From contig VICG01000001.1 of NCBI GenBank assembly GCA_008692225.1, forward strand, positions 2,096,501 through 2,160,500: 64,000 nucleotides of DNA, written 5' to 3'. The stretch is from Monilinia fructicola. Taxonomy: Eukaryota; Ascomycota; Leotiomycetes; Helotiales; Sclerotiniaceae. How positions within the stretch are numbered: the stretch's first letter is position 1; each line of letters starts with the position of its first letter. Below, in pieces: positions 35,165 to 46,019 of this stretch. A program made the translations under genes and the position numbers. The notes under the pieces were generated by a model. That model made no database searches. It was not told the origin of the DNA and worked only from the letters and a program-made list of their open reading frames with translations.

Positions 35165-35242
35165 GGATATGGAAGATATGGAAGATAGAGGAGATAGAGG
35201 AGAAAGAGGAGATAGACGAGATAGAGAAGAAAGAGAAGATAT
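35165..35242 (+). repeat. Purine-rich GAAGATA/GAGATA repeat
   Basis: About 75 bp of almost pure purines built of GGAAGATA, GAGATAGAG and AAAGAGG units. Confidence 0.65.
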
Positions 35243-35451
35243 AAGCATTTCGTCAAATCAGTTCATTCTAAATTTTAAACTCTACCTGCGGAGTACTACT
35301 TACTGTAGGTACTAGGTAGATACTCTGATATACTCTCAAGATTCAACCTGGAACCTTCTGCTTGTCCCTGTCTGGGTATCAATCTACAGGTCTAGCCCTG
35401 ATTATGATTTGATAAGAGAAGCTAAGAAAAGTCTATTCTTCCATCAACCTT

Positions 35452-35526
35452 ACCATTCATTCATTACTTTTACCATTATGACCATGACCGTGGCCATGAC
35501 CATCAATCACCATTACCATCACCATT
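35452..35526 (+). repeat. ACCAT-type repeat
   Basis: Irregular repeats of CATTCATT, GACCATGACC and ACCATTACCATC. Confidence 0.6.
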
Positions 35527-35732
35527 GATCTCCCAAGTCTATCAAGATCATGATGACCATTCATTATTTACTCTGGAGTCTGTACAGTGTACACATTTCT
35601 GGGTGTCCACTTCCTTTACAAGGCCTAGGTACCTCCTTAGCGACCTACCCAGCCCTAGATCCTGTCCGTACCATGCTTTGAAACGAATTAGCAATTAAAT
35701 TGCCTGGTAATATCAAATTGTCAATCCTGTCA

Positions 35733-35756
35733 CTGTCTGTCTGTCTGTCTGTCTGT
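35733..35756 (+). repeat. (CTGT)n microsatellite
   Basis: Five to six CTGT units. Confidence 0.75.
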
Positions 35757-36548
35757 AATATTCAAGCTGCCATACATACGTACGTAGTATCTTCGGCCTC
35801 AATAACCTTTCCTAGGTACCCATCTCCTCTGTAGATCTCTGTACAGTGTGCACTCCAATAGCCAGCTACTTCTCCGTACAAGTACAGTAGATCAAAAGAG
35901 TTCTTTTCAGCTTTGGGTCCATGACCTCCTAGCTAGCCACCTATGATACATTGTACTCGAGTAGTTCTCCAGCAAGACCTACTAGGTTCCTCTCTATACC
36001 TAGCAGTCAGTCCTACCACAATGCTACCTACTCCTTAGTACCTACCTAGTACCTCCCTACCTCCCTCCCTCCTAACCTCCTAACCTCCTAACCTTACTAC
36101 TTACCTCCTCCGTAGTACCTCCAGCAGAGTCCAGCTAGGCATGAAAGCTCCGATGTTGAATCAATGCGGCGATATATAGTTCATCCCAGTCTCCCAGTCC
36201 AATCGGTCATCATTCTTAGTCCAATCCAGCTAGCTTATCAACCGCTTAATACTCGATTAGTAAGTACAGTAATGAACATTTGGAAATGATTAGATACGGA
36301 CTAGGTAGGAAGTAGGTAGGGTAGATACTAGATACAGTGGTTGGTTAACTTGGAACTTCCAGGTTGGTTCTTCTTTTCAATTCCAAGTTGAGCTGGTGAG
36401 CTTATCATTCGGAGTATATACCGACCGTTTAACGTTTAAGCAGAAGTCTGGATCTACTGTACTAGGTAGGTACGATACCTGGTAATATTAATTGTTGATT
36501 GTATTGTTTATTTTACTTTATTTTAATATTTATGGTATTTCCCTAGGT

Positions 36549-36640
36549 ATGAAATGAAATGAAATGAAATAAAATAAAATGAAGTGATAGCTTTTTCCTT
36601 TCTTTCTTCTTTCTTTCTTCTTTCTTTCTTTGTTTTTCTC
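36549..36640 (+). repeat. GAAAT and TTTC microsatellites
   Basis: (ATGAA)n/(ATAAA)n run at 36549-36585 followed by (TTTC)n-type sequence at 36595-36640. Confidence 0.65.
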
Positions 36641-36996
36641 TTCCTTATTCTAGATTGTCCTTTCCTTGAGTACCTACCTAGTACCTAGCCGGTGTACCTA
36701 GAAGGTGTACCTAGTAATTACTCTTGTCGATAGATAATATGTTTAGCCCTAGAGATCCTTTTCTTTCTTGTCTCAGCTACTGTAATAATAACGTAAATGG
36801 ATCAAATGATAGATGGACCTACCTACTCCGTACCTTACTTGACAAACCGCTCCATAGTTCTATTCCAGGTTCCCCGCAGAACACTACCACTTCTGATCGG
36901 CATACAAATCATACGGAGCACTTACCCAGTAATCCCGTGACATATACTCGAGTAATTATCTACAGTATTTACCTACCTAGTACTTATTACAAGTCC

Positions 36997-37020
36997 CTCC
37001 AGCTCCAGCTCCAGCTCCAG
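36997..37020 (+). repeat. (CTCCAG)4
   Basis: Four perfect hexanucleotide units. Confidence 0.75.
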
Positions 37021-37202
37021 CTATACTCCCACAAGTACAGTAATGAAAGTATTATTATTATCAGTACTGTAGCCGACAATCTTGGCCACACCTGCAGCAC
37101 TAGCCTCCACTCCGATAAGTCTGACCAAAAGAGTCCGGTGGTCCTCCCATCAGTGCAGGCGGTCCTCGAGATATCTACCTAGTATCTATCTATCAACCCC
37201 TA

Positions 37203-37262
37203 CCAACCTCACCAACCTTACCAACCTTACCTTACCAACCAACCTTACCAACCAACCCTACG
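37203..37262 (+). repeat. ACCAACCTT repeat
   Basis: About seven imperfect units of CCAACCTTA, some 230 bp before the MFS transporter start. Confidence 0.7.
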
Positions 37263-37489
37263 AATCCTCTCCTACTCTGCCAATAATTGTCATTTTCCAG
37301 ATTTCAGCCTCATCAGAAAGAAAACATATTATCGGACTACAACTACAAAGACGTCCGATATGGATATCATTGTATTGAGAGTGTAGGACGAAGTAAATCC
37401 CATCATTCAGAAGTCTGCGCAATCGTTACAATTGTTTCGCCGCTCGCAGCTCATACTCTAGCAAAAGGGAAGCGTTCTTGTCCGTCAAT

Positions 37490-39568
37490 ATGGGGATGCT
37501 TATTTTAGAGGATAGGATGGAACATGTTCCTGGTAGGACCTCTGCTATCTTTGGTCGGAAATTCTACTTCTTACTGACCAATTCAGGCACAACTCGATAT
37601 TATGATGATCCTGAAAGACCTCAAATCGCAACTGCTGCATCTGCTGGCTTGAAGTGCGATACATCGGGCTCTGTTCCTATTATTCTTATTCCTCAACCCA
37701 GTGACGACCCCAGAGATCCTTTGGTATAGCCTCTTGTCCAAGATAAACATATATGCCTCTTGCTAATTGCTGCATTGGTATCTAGAATTGGCCTTTGTGG
37801 AAGCGCGATGTTATCCTTCTCGTCCTTTCGCTCGTTTCAATTTTTGCAACCTGCCTGGGCCCTATACTCGCTGCAAACACATTAACTCTCTCTTTACATT
37901 TCGAGCTACCATTCACCGAGATTGCCATTCTTACGGGATACTATCTTATGGGCGTGGGAGCTATCGGGATCTTTTATATACCATCGGCACGGGTATGGGG
38001 CAAGAGACATCAATTCCTCCTTGGGACGGTTATCTTGATTTTCTCCAGTGTTTGGGGAGGTGCTTCTAAATCTTATGGAAGTCTGTTATGGGCAAGGATA
38101 TTCCAAGGAATAGGAACAGCTCCTTTCGAGGCCTTGGTCAATGCTACGGTTGGAGACATATATTTTGTTCATGTGAGTGCGCCTATGATGGAAGCTTCGT
38201 TTATGTATCTAGTTTGGCTCATTTCAGAACACAGGAACGCGGCAAGCGCATGGCATTAACCAACCTTGCCGTGTTTGGCGGATGCTTTTTCACACCAATT
38301 GTGGTTGGGAAGATTACTCACACAATTGGCTGGCCATGGTCATTCTACCTCGTCGCTATTTTCGTCGGGGTTTGCCTACCACTTGTAATCTTCTTTGTTC
38401 CCGAGACGGCATATGTCCGGCCTCTTCATTTGAATACTGATCTCGCATCTACAGATGAAATAGAACAATTCATCTTGAAACCAGGCCACGAACTAGAAGA
38501 GGTCCTTCGGGGGCCCAACACCATAGAGACTACGATCACGGCAAATAGCGATGGTAGCCCGGCCTCGCAAGATAAACTAAATAGAAGCTGCGCTACATAT
38601 AGCGAGACAAAATCTCATTACAAAGATACTCTCATGCCATTCAGTGGACGCTACTCCGAAGAAAGCTTCTGGAAATTGTGTTTACGACCATTCCCTCTCT
38701 TCTTTCAACCCGCCATCTTTTGGTCCTGTCTTATTCAAGGGACCCTTATTGGCTGGACCGTCTTCATTGGAATAATTCTCGCAGCCATTTTCCTTGGACC
38801 TCCACTCTTTTGGGATGAAGTCAAAACTGGTTATGCCTATACCGGTGCCTTCATCGGCGCGATCCTCGGATTTTTTGTCGCAGGTGCTCTTGCTGACTGG
38901 AGTGCCAAGTACATGACGAGAAAGAATAGGGGTATTTATGAGCCAGAATTTAGGATTGTGTTGGTAATTCCGCAATTCATTTTCGGCTGCGCTGGGCTCT
39001 ATGGGTTTGGGATCACGGCGAACACGCCAGTAGATTATGGCTGGTTCTGGCCCATTTTCTTCTTCGGGATGGAAGTTATGGGAATGGTCATTGGGGCTGT
39101 GGCTAGGTAAGCTTTTCCTGGGTGGTTGTCTAGGTTTTGGAAAGTACACTGACAGGCTTAGTTCTCTCTACATTGTCGATGCTCATAGTTCGTTTTCCCT
39201 TGTCTACTTGACCTCGCTTACCTTGCTAGATGTAATAATTGACACTATGAACAGGGGATATTGCTATCGAAGCATTTACATGCCTCCTAATCTTCAAGAA
39301 CTTTTTCTGCTTTGGCCTCACATGGAGTGGATATAATTGGCTTGTCAAAAATGGCGTCTACGATACCTTTATGATCATCTCGAGTATCCAGGTGGGCGTT
39401 TGTTTGCTGAGTGTTCCGATGTGTAAGTTACTTCGGGTTGTTAGGAGGATGGCCGAAAAAGCTATTCAATGAGAGAGGTTGCTAATGGTACTTCCAGATA
39501 TTTTCGGGAAGCGAAATCGGGCTTTTTTTCACAAGCATGATATCCTAGCAATGTTGGGTTTGAGATGA
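37490..39568 (+). CDS. MFS drug/polyamine-type transporter
   Basis: Proton-antiport type membrane transporter. Seven exons: 37490-37532, 37587-37723, 37786-38172, 38235-39106, 39162-39187 (only 26 nt), 39255-39422 and 39498-39568, all GT-AG; 567 residues and no frame break. N-terminus MGMLILEDRMEHVPGT followed by YYDDPERP and DPRDPLNWPLWKRDVIL is the typical entry of this fungal DHA1-like/Hol1-like group. Helices include ILLVLSLVSIFATCLGPILA, a conserved RIFQGIGTAPFEALVNATVGDI, ERGKRMALTNLAVFGG, and PETAYVRP after helix 6, then a 100-residue cytosolic loop. The last part reads SLYIVDAHRDIAIEAF and ends FFHKHDILAMLGLR. Substrate not predictable. Confidence 0.87.
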
Positions 39569-41207
39569 AAAATGCGTGGCCTAGGATCTAGGTTTGTAAG
39601 GTTGGGATAATACAAAATTTAATGGTGCCCAAAATTTAATCTTTCGAATTTATCGTTAAAATGAGGGACCTTTTAACTCGAAAACAATTGAATCGGGTGA
39701 CAAGTCTTTTTGTCAACCTGGGCAAATATAGAATGGTACTGTTTTTGTTTTCCAACACAACAATCACTCCACTATATTGTAGCCGCCACACTGAAACGAA
39801 ATTGGTACATCCACTTTGAATGATAAAATGGCGCGGTCAAAGGTTCCAACGGTTTGGGCTGCGGCTGGAGAATGAGATTCTTGACTATGAACTGATTTTG
39901 TGTGAAAGAAATTTGTTTACTCTATCGGATTTACTTGAGGTATTGGATCCGTTTGAAACATTCGATTCATTGGATTAATAACACATTCTTGAGTATTTAG
40001 AAGGTCTTGCTACTTGAAAGCCCTTGTTTGGACGATTATCTGGATGGAAGGACACCTTGAGTAGTATGTTATTTTTTGCAAAAGCTCGGACTTTCTTTCG
40101 AGGCTTCATCGATGTCGATCGAATGGTGTTGGAGGAACGCTTTTCATCTTTGATCTCATTGATATTCAGATGTGCAAGAGTTAGAGACAGGTGAGTGGGG
40201 CGGGAAGTAATTTAATGTACAGCAACTTCGGTGCTAGATATTCCTTCAAGCAACGTTCTGTGAGCCTCCTGTCAGATTGAATGTCGAGGTCTTATGTTGT
40301 ACGAGACATCGAGCGATTGGTGATAGCGCTCGTGGTTGGGTATCTTGTCGCTGTTTGTTGGGGGCGTCATCGCTATCGTCTTGTGGAGCTGGCTACTGGT
40401 ATCCTCGATAGAGCCGTGGGATCTCATTGCTACAATCCTGGATTCTCCCCAAGTGGTGTCGGGATGGTGAATGATGCTGGTCCTGATGGGATGAGGCGGG
40501 GGCTCCTTTTGGGGTTGTGTTCAGCGAGCGTGGTGAGATGTAGGCTGTGGACCGTGTGTATCTAATGCTCGCTATAGACCTCCTATTTTGTTTCACTGCC
40601 CCAGCCTATACCACCATTTTAAACTCACCATCGCCATCATTTCCTTATCCTGGTACGAGCATGCTATGGCAGCCATGGTGATCAATATGATTTCTACATA
40701 GAAACCACCTTCAGTGTTTTCACTGGGTCCGAGCATCCATGAATGTCTGCAGGATGTGGATTTGGGACTCCAATATTCTTCGTTGCCATGTGTTTTTTTG
40801 TTGATCAGCTCCTTTGGCTCATCATAAGATTCCCCTTCTAAATTTCCAAGTTTGACTTCAATAATGAACTAAAAATCTTGTGCTTCCATAAAAATTCATC
40901 AGCAGATATGAAAAATTCAAGTCATCATTGGTAGTCTGCTATTCTTAAACATACTAAACGGGTAGAAACTTCGAGGTGGTGATTCAATGCAGAGTTGAAA
41001 GACATGGAAACGACGAGGTCTTTCAAATGTCTATGTAATCCAAGTATCTGGGCTTCTGTTTCTTTCCTCCCGAGAAGCTAAATACCTCTTTTATACCTTA
41101 TGGCAATCAACTCATGATATAAGATGCTCATCACCTCCATAGATCCCAATCCCACATCGGCTCATCCATAACCCCAACACAGAACTATTCTCTCCAAGCC
41201 TTTCACC
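39569..41207. other. Intergenic region after the MFS transporter
   Basis: 1.6 kb with ordinary composition and no gene-like frame with recognisable features. Confidence 0.5.
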
Positions 41208-41673
41208 ATGTCAATGATTCTAGTGAAATTCAACAGAATCCCCACCCCCCCGCTCACCGTCGATTCCAGCAACGCGCACGAGTCCCAGCCCTGGTACGAA
41301 GCACTCCAGATCACGCACGACCCCGACGCGTCCAGACAATGGCAGAACCTAGCGACCAGCATCGTGTCCTCGATGCGCAGCGCAACCAGCACCGCGACTA
41401 CCCGTGGTGGCACGACAAGATCTGCACGATGGCGCTCCGGTGGACGCTGGGCAAGACCCAGCCGGCCCCGCAGGTCCTGTACGAGCTCCACCACGAGCAC
41501 GCGTACCTGGAGGTGCACGAGGGGCAGCATCGGCGCTGGCGCTGGCGCTGGCGCTGCAGTATCGATATCAGCGTGACTATGCGCATGTCACGTATCAGGC
41601 GGGAGCGTCGAGCAATGCTCTGCAAGGGAATGTCTCGTTTGTGGAGGCGTGGGGAAGGACTGGTTTCTTGTAA
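41208..41673 (+). CDS. GC-rich orphan reading frame, frame broken twice
   Basis: I do not recognise this protein. A frame beginning MSMILVKFNRIPTPPLTVDS at 41208 runs into a markedly GC-rich stretch (about 41240-41560). Reading on by best amino-acid composition needs two changes of frame: near 41390, where RDYPWWHDKICTMALRW takes over, and near 41520-41525 in a G4 run, where ALALALALQYRYQRDYAHVTY takes over and ends WGRTGFL at 41673. Each change corresponds to one missing base. If joined, a protein of about 155 residues results. It may be a lineage-specific gene, a decayed gene or a coincidence of GC-rich sequence having few stops. Confidence 0.35.
41531..41556 (+). repeat. (GGCGCT)4 hexanucleotide repeat
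   Basis: Four units of GGCGCT inside the GC-rich orphan frame; in one frame it reads Ala-Leu repeats, in another Trp-Arg. Confidence 0.75.
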
Positions 41674-43090
41674 TTCTTACGTACTCGCTTATCGCTCTTT
41701 GAGTTCAGGGGTGGGATGGGGTCATCTGCGATTTGGGATTTGCAGCATGCGATGAGCTGGAGTGAGATGGGACGATTAGAAATGGGAACGTCGCGACTTT
41801 TTTCTTTTGGTTTTGTGAATAGATAGGAAATAGGAACACTGTTTGAATGTGCAGGTGCAGGTGTAGGTGTAGGTGCAGATGATTTATGGTATGATGAATA
41901 GATGAATAGATGAATAAGGAAAAAAAACGAAAAGTTTGACGCAATGGGTACGAATCAGTGGGTCATGGGTAAAGTCACGGTTTTATCAGAAAGATGTCCA
42001 CGGGCATGTTTTTGCAAAAGCTATCAGATGTGTTTTACGCGGGGGATGTGGAGGCGCAAAGGGGCCCGTCTATTTAATTGGCTGCTCCAGATTCAGGCCA
42101 GGATGCATCAAAGGCTTCGAAAGTTCGAGGACGTTCAGGTGCCCGAGTCTATCTTGATCTTCCAAACAGATTCTATATCCCAAATTGATTCGGGGTTGGA
42201 ATTCGTCAATATCTAGGACTCGGGCAGTCCTACCATTGCCCGGAACCTAATCACGCCTCATCACCAACCCGCAGTCCGGAAGCCGAGGGGCTCTTAACGT
42301 GGGCGTTTGGGGCAATCTCGCTATTGATACAAGAGAGCAGTAGAAGCTCGAGATTGTGATTGCAAACCAAGTTGCAAGTACCAAGTGTCCAAAACCCCAG
42401 CGCGCGGGATTCCTTTCTCAAACAGGATCCATTTCCATTGAGACTTCCACGAAAAGGATGTTCCTCTGGTCGTCAAGAGCAAATGGGCCATGCTGATTTC
42501 CACCTCAAGACCCAACCTCCAATCTTTAGAACGGCATTCATTCAGCCTATGATCATTAGCTGAAGAGACTGCCATCATGTCTGCCACTGTCGTGAAATTT
42601 ATCTTCGTTGCTTTTCAGGCGTTGGCGATCAGCTGTCAGCTAACTCCTAACGCTACCTTTTGACTTTCTTCTGTTTCCTTCGTTTGCTTCTGTTCTTACT
42701 TTCTTCTTTTTGCACTCTCTTTACATCCGCTTATAGTGAATCTTTGGATACAAGAGCTTACCAAGGGGATTCCTTCGATAGCTCGCCGATACCATCCAAA
42801 AAAAAAACCACTCCTCTCATGTTCCTAGCCATGAGCTGTTCTCTTCTAGGACTCAGGATTGGAGATAAGCCAGAATCAAGTGGGAATTACTCAGAAACGC
42901 CGAAGATCGCAATTATACCGATGCAAGTTTTTTCATCCAGTAATATGGCTAGGTGCTGCCCTCATTGTGATCATACAATCCGTCGGTGGGATGGGAGATG
43001 TCACGCATGTGATTGAATCATCACACAGGATCCATTGAAATCCAAAGGTATAGACGTTCTGCCCCTTGAAGCCCTTCCTGGGAGCCTTCA
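41674..43090. other. Intergenic region before the 2EXR remnant
   Basis: 1.4 kb. A frame at 42660-43016 has a hydrophobic start but no ATG there; it ends CCPHCDHTIRRWDGRCHACD and might be part of a decayed gene. Nothing else seen. Confidence 0.4.
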
Positions 43091-44164
43091 CCTGTAAGAG
43101 CCCTGCGATTTTATGATGAGATAATCGATCCCAACTCCGGACAGCCCAAACTTTTCACATGCTTTGCTCGGCTACCGACAGAAATTCGACTGCAAATTTG
43201 GAGGGCAGCACTTCCAGGACCGCGAATCGTCTACCTTACCCTTTGCCGCCAAGGTCGCATCAAGAAACTTTTAATGCCGGTGATTTTGCTGGTTATCGGT
43301 GGGAAGGTCAAAGTATCAGAGACGGATACGGTTGGAAATCACCTTCATCCGTAAATATGGCGTAGGTATGCCGAGAGGCATATAACTTGGTTTTCAGCAG
43401 TCATGTTAAAGCGTTTGGTACAAACGACGCATTTCCCCAGTCTTGGTTCAGATTCGATATAGACGCCCTCTCTCTTGACTGCACCGGGCTTGAAAGTCAG
43501 GATTCGAGGACCTTTTCCTATGAACCATTGACTATTTGTAGTCCAGATTTCGAAAATATACACCGATTGGCAATTTACTACGACGGAAATCATCCGTCCT
43601 CTTTCACGGGCTGGCAACTTGGCCGCGGCCGCACAAGGGAAGCTGATGACTAGTTTTTATAAGATAATGCATTTATTTCCAAATGTCACGGCGTATAAGA
43701 TAGCGCATCGACGACACGAGCATCTAGAATCGGACAGCCTGACCCTGATTGATGTTATCGACAATGATTCATTTCTACATCTTTGTTCCCAACCCTTCGA
43801 CCCCACTGGCACAGCTGCATCGCTCTATCATGCTTCATGGGTAAGATACTACTGGCAAACTCGACATGGTATTCAGTTATCCCCCGAAGTATTGGTTCCA
43901 TTGCGTCGTACATTGCAACGCCTGGAACTTCACTTGGGCGAATTGGGGCCTTCTTTTCTTGCCAGTTCAAGATACTTGGCTTCGAAAGGCAAACCTAGTA
44001 TCGAATACAAATTGATTGCCACCTCTGCTATGGCAGCTCGCATTAAAAACGCAGTTAATGATTATCGGCGCAGAAAGATTGCATACGAGCGTTCCAAGGC
44101 GATGGATCCTCAAGTCCAAACGCTACTTAGCGATGAAAGTCCGCCCAAGCAAGAAAACAATTGA
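43091..44164 (+). pseudogene. 2EXR-domain protein gene, apparently broken
   Basis: The 2EXR family is a large uncharacterised F-box-like family in leotiomycetes. The hallmark FARLPTEIRLQIWRAALPGP is readable at 43157-43216, VCREAYNLVFSSHVKAFG at 43365-43420, QSWFRFDIDALSLDC after that, and FYKIMHLFPNV further on, ending ESPPKQENN at 44164. These lie in two frames with two single-base shifts (one base short in an A run near 43263-43266; one base extra in the G3 near 43607) and an in-frame TAG just before VCREA at 43361-43363, where CAG would be expected. No start codon was found in frame upstream of the first block. The nonsense codon argues for true decay; the indels could be sequence errors. 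Confidence 0.6.
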
Positions 44165-45072
44165 AACTTCACACAACCATAACTTATATGATGATCTCAC
44201 CAGTATGGCTCCGAGGATTTTTTTACCTTGGGCTGGGGACTAGACCTCGATGCGGTTGTATTTCCTGCTGCCAAAACTTTTCTGTTAAACAGCAGTCTCA
44301 CGATGGGAGTAGAATCATCATAGTGGAAGAGAAAAGCTCTTTCTCCTGACCATGAATTTCCTTTCTCTTGCCCGCTTTTGGGATCCTTCAGTATCGATAC
44401 CTGCAAAAGTGTTTTCTGACATTTGAGTTAACGGGTACTCCTGCAAATTGAAGAATCCTTGGGACTTGCCAGAGTAGCTTAGCAATTAACATATGGTACT
44501 TCAGATCACAATTCATCCCAAAAGCCCGTGCCATATACTGGCTTGAAGGGGATATCGTCTATGTTGGAATACATTGAATTTTTAGTACATCGTTTAGATA
44601 TCATTGTTTTTTGATTTCTGCGTGCCAAAAAAAGGGCTTCGTGAAGAACTAAGTAGAATTTGCTTGGAACAATGAAATCAAAACCGTACACTGACATGTA
44701 TATACTGTGTCAATGCCAATCCGTATGACCTTATCTATCATTTTTGAAAAAATAAGAACTTCTGAAAACTTCCAGATAGCACGCACAATTGGCACCGGAT
44801 TTCTTGCTACTCTGCACCAGTCCGTCCCCTGGGAAGCCACACCACACTCGCGAAGCTTCATAACCATTTTGGCAAATATACAATCTCAATCAATAGCCTT
44901 AGTCAGAAAGTCAAAGCTGAAGACGAAAGCAAAAAGTGCTGATATAATTATTCATGTTAATCTCCCTATCTACACAAACTGCATTAGCAGTAACCGCCCT
45001 AAACACCACAACCCATTGCTGAAATGCTTATTCATCATATCCCCGAATTGATATTATCTTGCCATGAGCTTC
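44165..45072. other. Intergenic region before SDH2
   Basis: 900 bp of 3' flanks from two converging genes; no feature recognised. Confidence 0.5.
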
Positions 45073-46019
45073 TTAAAAAGCCATTTCCTTCTTGATCTCC
45101 GCAATCGCCAAACCAGGATTCAAACCCTTAGGGCACGTTCTCGAGCAGTTGAGAATTGTATGACATCTGTACAAACTCATGCTGTTGTCTAAAGCTGCCT
45201 TACGCTCTTCCTTCTTCTGATCACGCGAATCTGCGAGCCATCTGTAACTTTGCAACAAAATAGCTGGTCCCAAGTACTCTTCGCTATTCCACCAGTATGA
45301 GGGGCATGATGTCGAACAGCATGCGCAGAGAATGCACTCATAAAGACCATCAAGCTTCTTACGTTCTTCCTTTGATTGCAAGTATTCCTTTCCATTTGGT
45401 GCAGGGTCGGTGTGTTGAAGGTATGGCTTGATTGACTTGTATTGCTTATAAAATTGTGTCAGATCAGGGACAATATCCTTGACGACATAGGTGTGGGGTA
45501 GTGGGTAGATCTTCGTTTCGTGCTTAGCGTCTCTTGGAATGCGGCCTGCAAAACAAACTGTCAGCGAATGCACTTTGTTACTTTAAGGATGATCAACATA
45601 CAAAGACAAGCTAATGTGTTGACTCCGTCAATGTTCATTGCACAACTACCGCAGATACCCTCTCTGCAGGATCTTCGGAATGTAAGAGTAGGGTCGACCT
45701 CGTTCTTGATTCTAATAAGCGCGTCCAACATCATAGGACCAGTCTTGTTAAGGTCCAAAGTATATGATTGCATGCGGGGTTTGCTCGTTGGCTCATCTGG
45801 ATTCCATCGGTAGATGTGGAATGTCTTGATCAAAGATTGAGAATCGGCAGCAGGCTCCTTGACGGTGGAGGTTTTGGAAGCAGGCTCAACTGGACGAGAC
45901 GGAGAAACTGTAGGAGCATCTACTGATGCCATAGTACGCATCTGGGTTCTGAAAGCAGGTCGTGAGGCGGCGAATATCGCGCGTGCACTGCGGGCACTGG
46001 TGGTGCGGAGAGATGCCAT
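45073..46019 (-). CDS. SDH2: Succinate dehydrogenase iron-sulphur subunit (complex II)
   Basis: Carries electrons from the flavoprotein subunit to ubiquinone in mitochondrial complex II. Exon 1 45602-46019, exon 2 45073-45545; intron of 56 nt (GTATGT..TTGCAG). 296 residues with an Arg/Ser-rich mitochondrial presequence (about 30 residues). [2Fe-2S] ligands C118, C123, C126, C138 ([10 protein letters not shown]); [4Fe-4S] C210, C213, C216 and C277; [3Fe-4S] C220, C267, C273. Ubiquinone-site residues that change in SDHI-resistant fungi are here P221 (SCPSYWW), N226 and H268 (YRCHTIL), that is the sensitive, wild-type state. Botrytis cinerea numbers the same residues 225, 230 and 272, so this protein is four residues shorter at the N-terminal side. 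No frame break. Confidence 0.95.

Larger units (their letters stand above)
34393..37489. other. Repeat-rich intergenic region
   Basis: 3.1 kb with no convincing gene but many simple repeats (listed separately) and many TACCTAGGTA/CTACCTACC-like strings (35,270-36,140; 36,480; 36,680-36,710). One TACTCCGTA at 36824-36832. Frames at 36724-37182 and 37082-37378 are low-complexity by-products of these repeats. Confidence 0.6.

Noticed and set aside
36724..37182. 152-codon plus-strand frame
   Set aside because: Low-complexity translation of simple repeats (LQLQLQLQL); begins without ATG.
42660..43016. Hydrophobic frame resembling a signal peptide plus CCPHC..CHAC
   Set aside because: Starts with TTG, not ATG, and no exon joining could be supported.
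43342..43390. Intron removing the TAG in the 2EXR gene (GTAAAT to TTTTCAG)
   Set aside because: It would also remove the conserved VCREAYNLVF segment.
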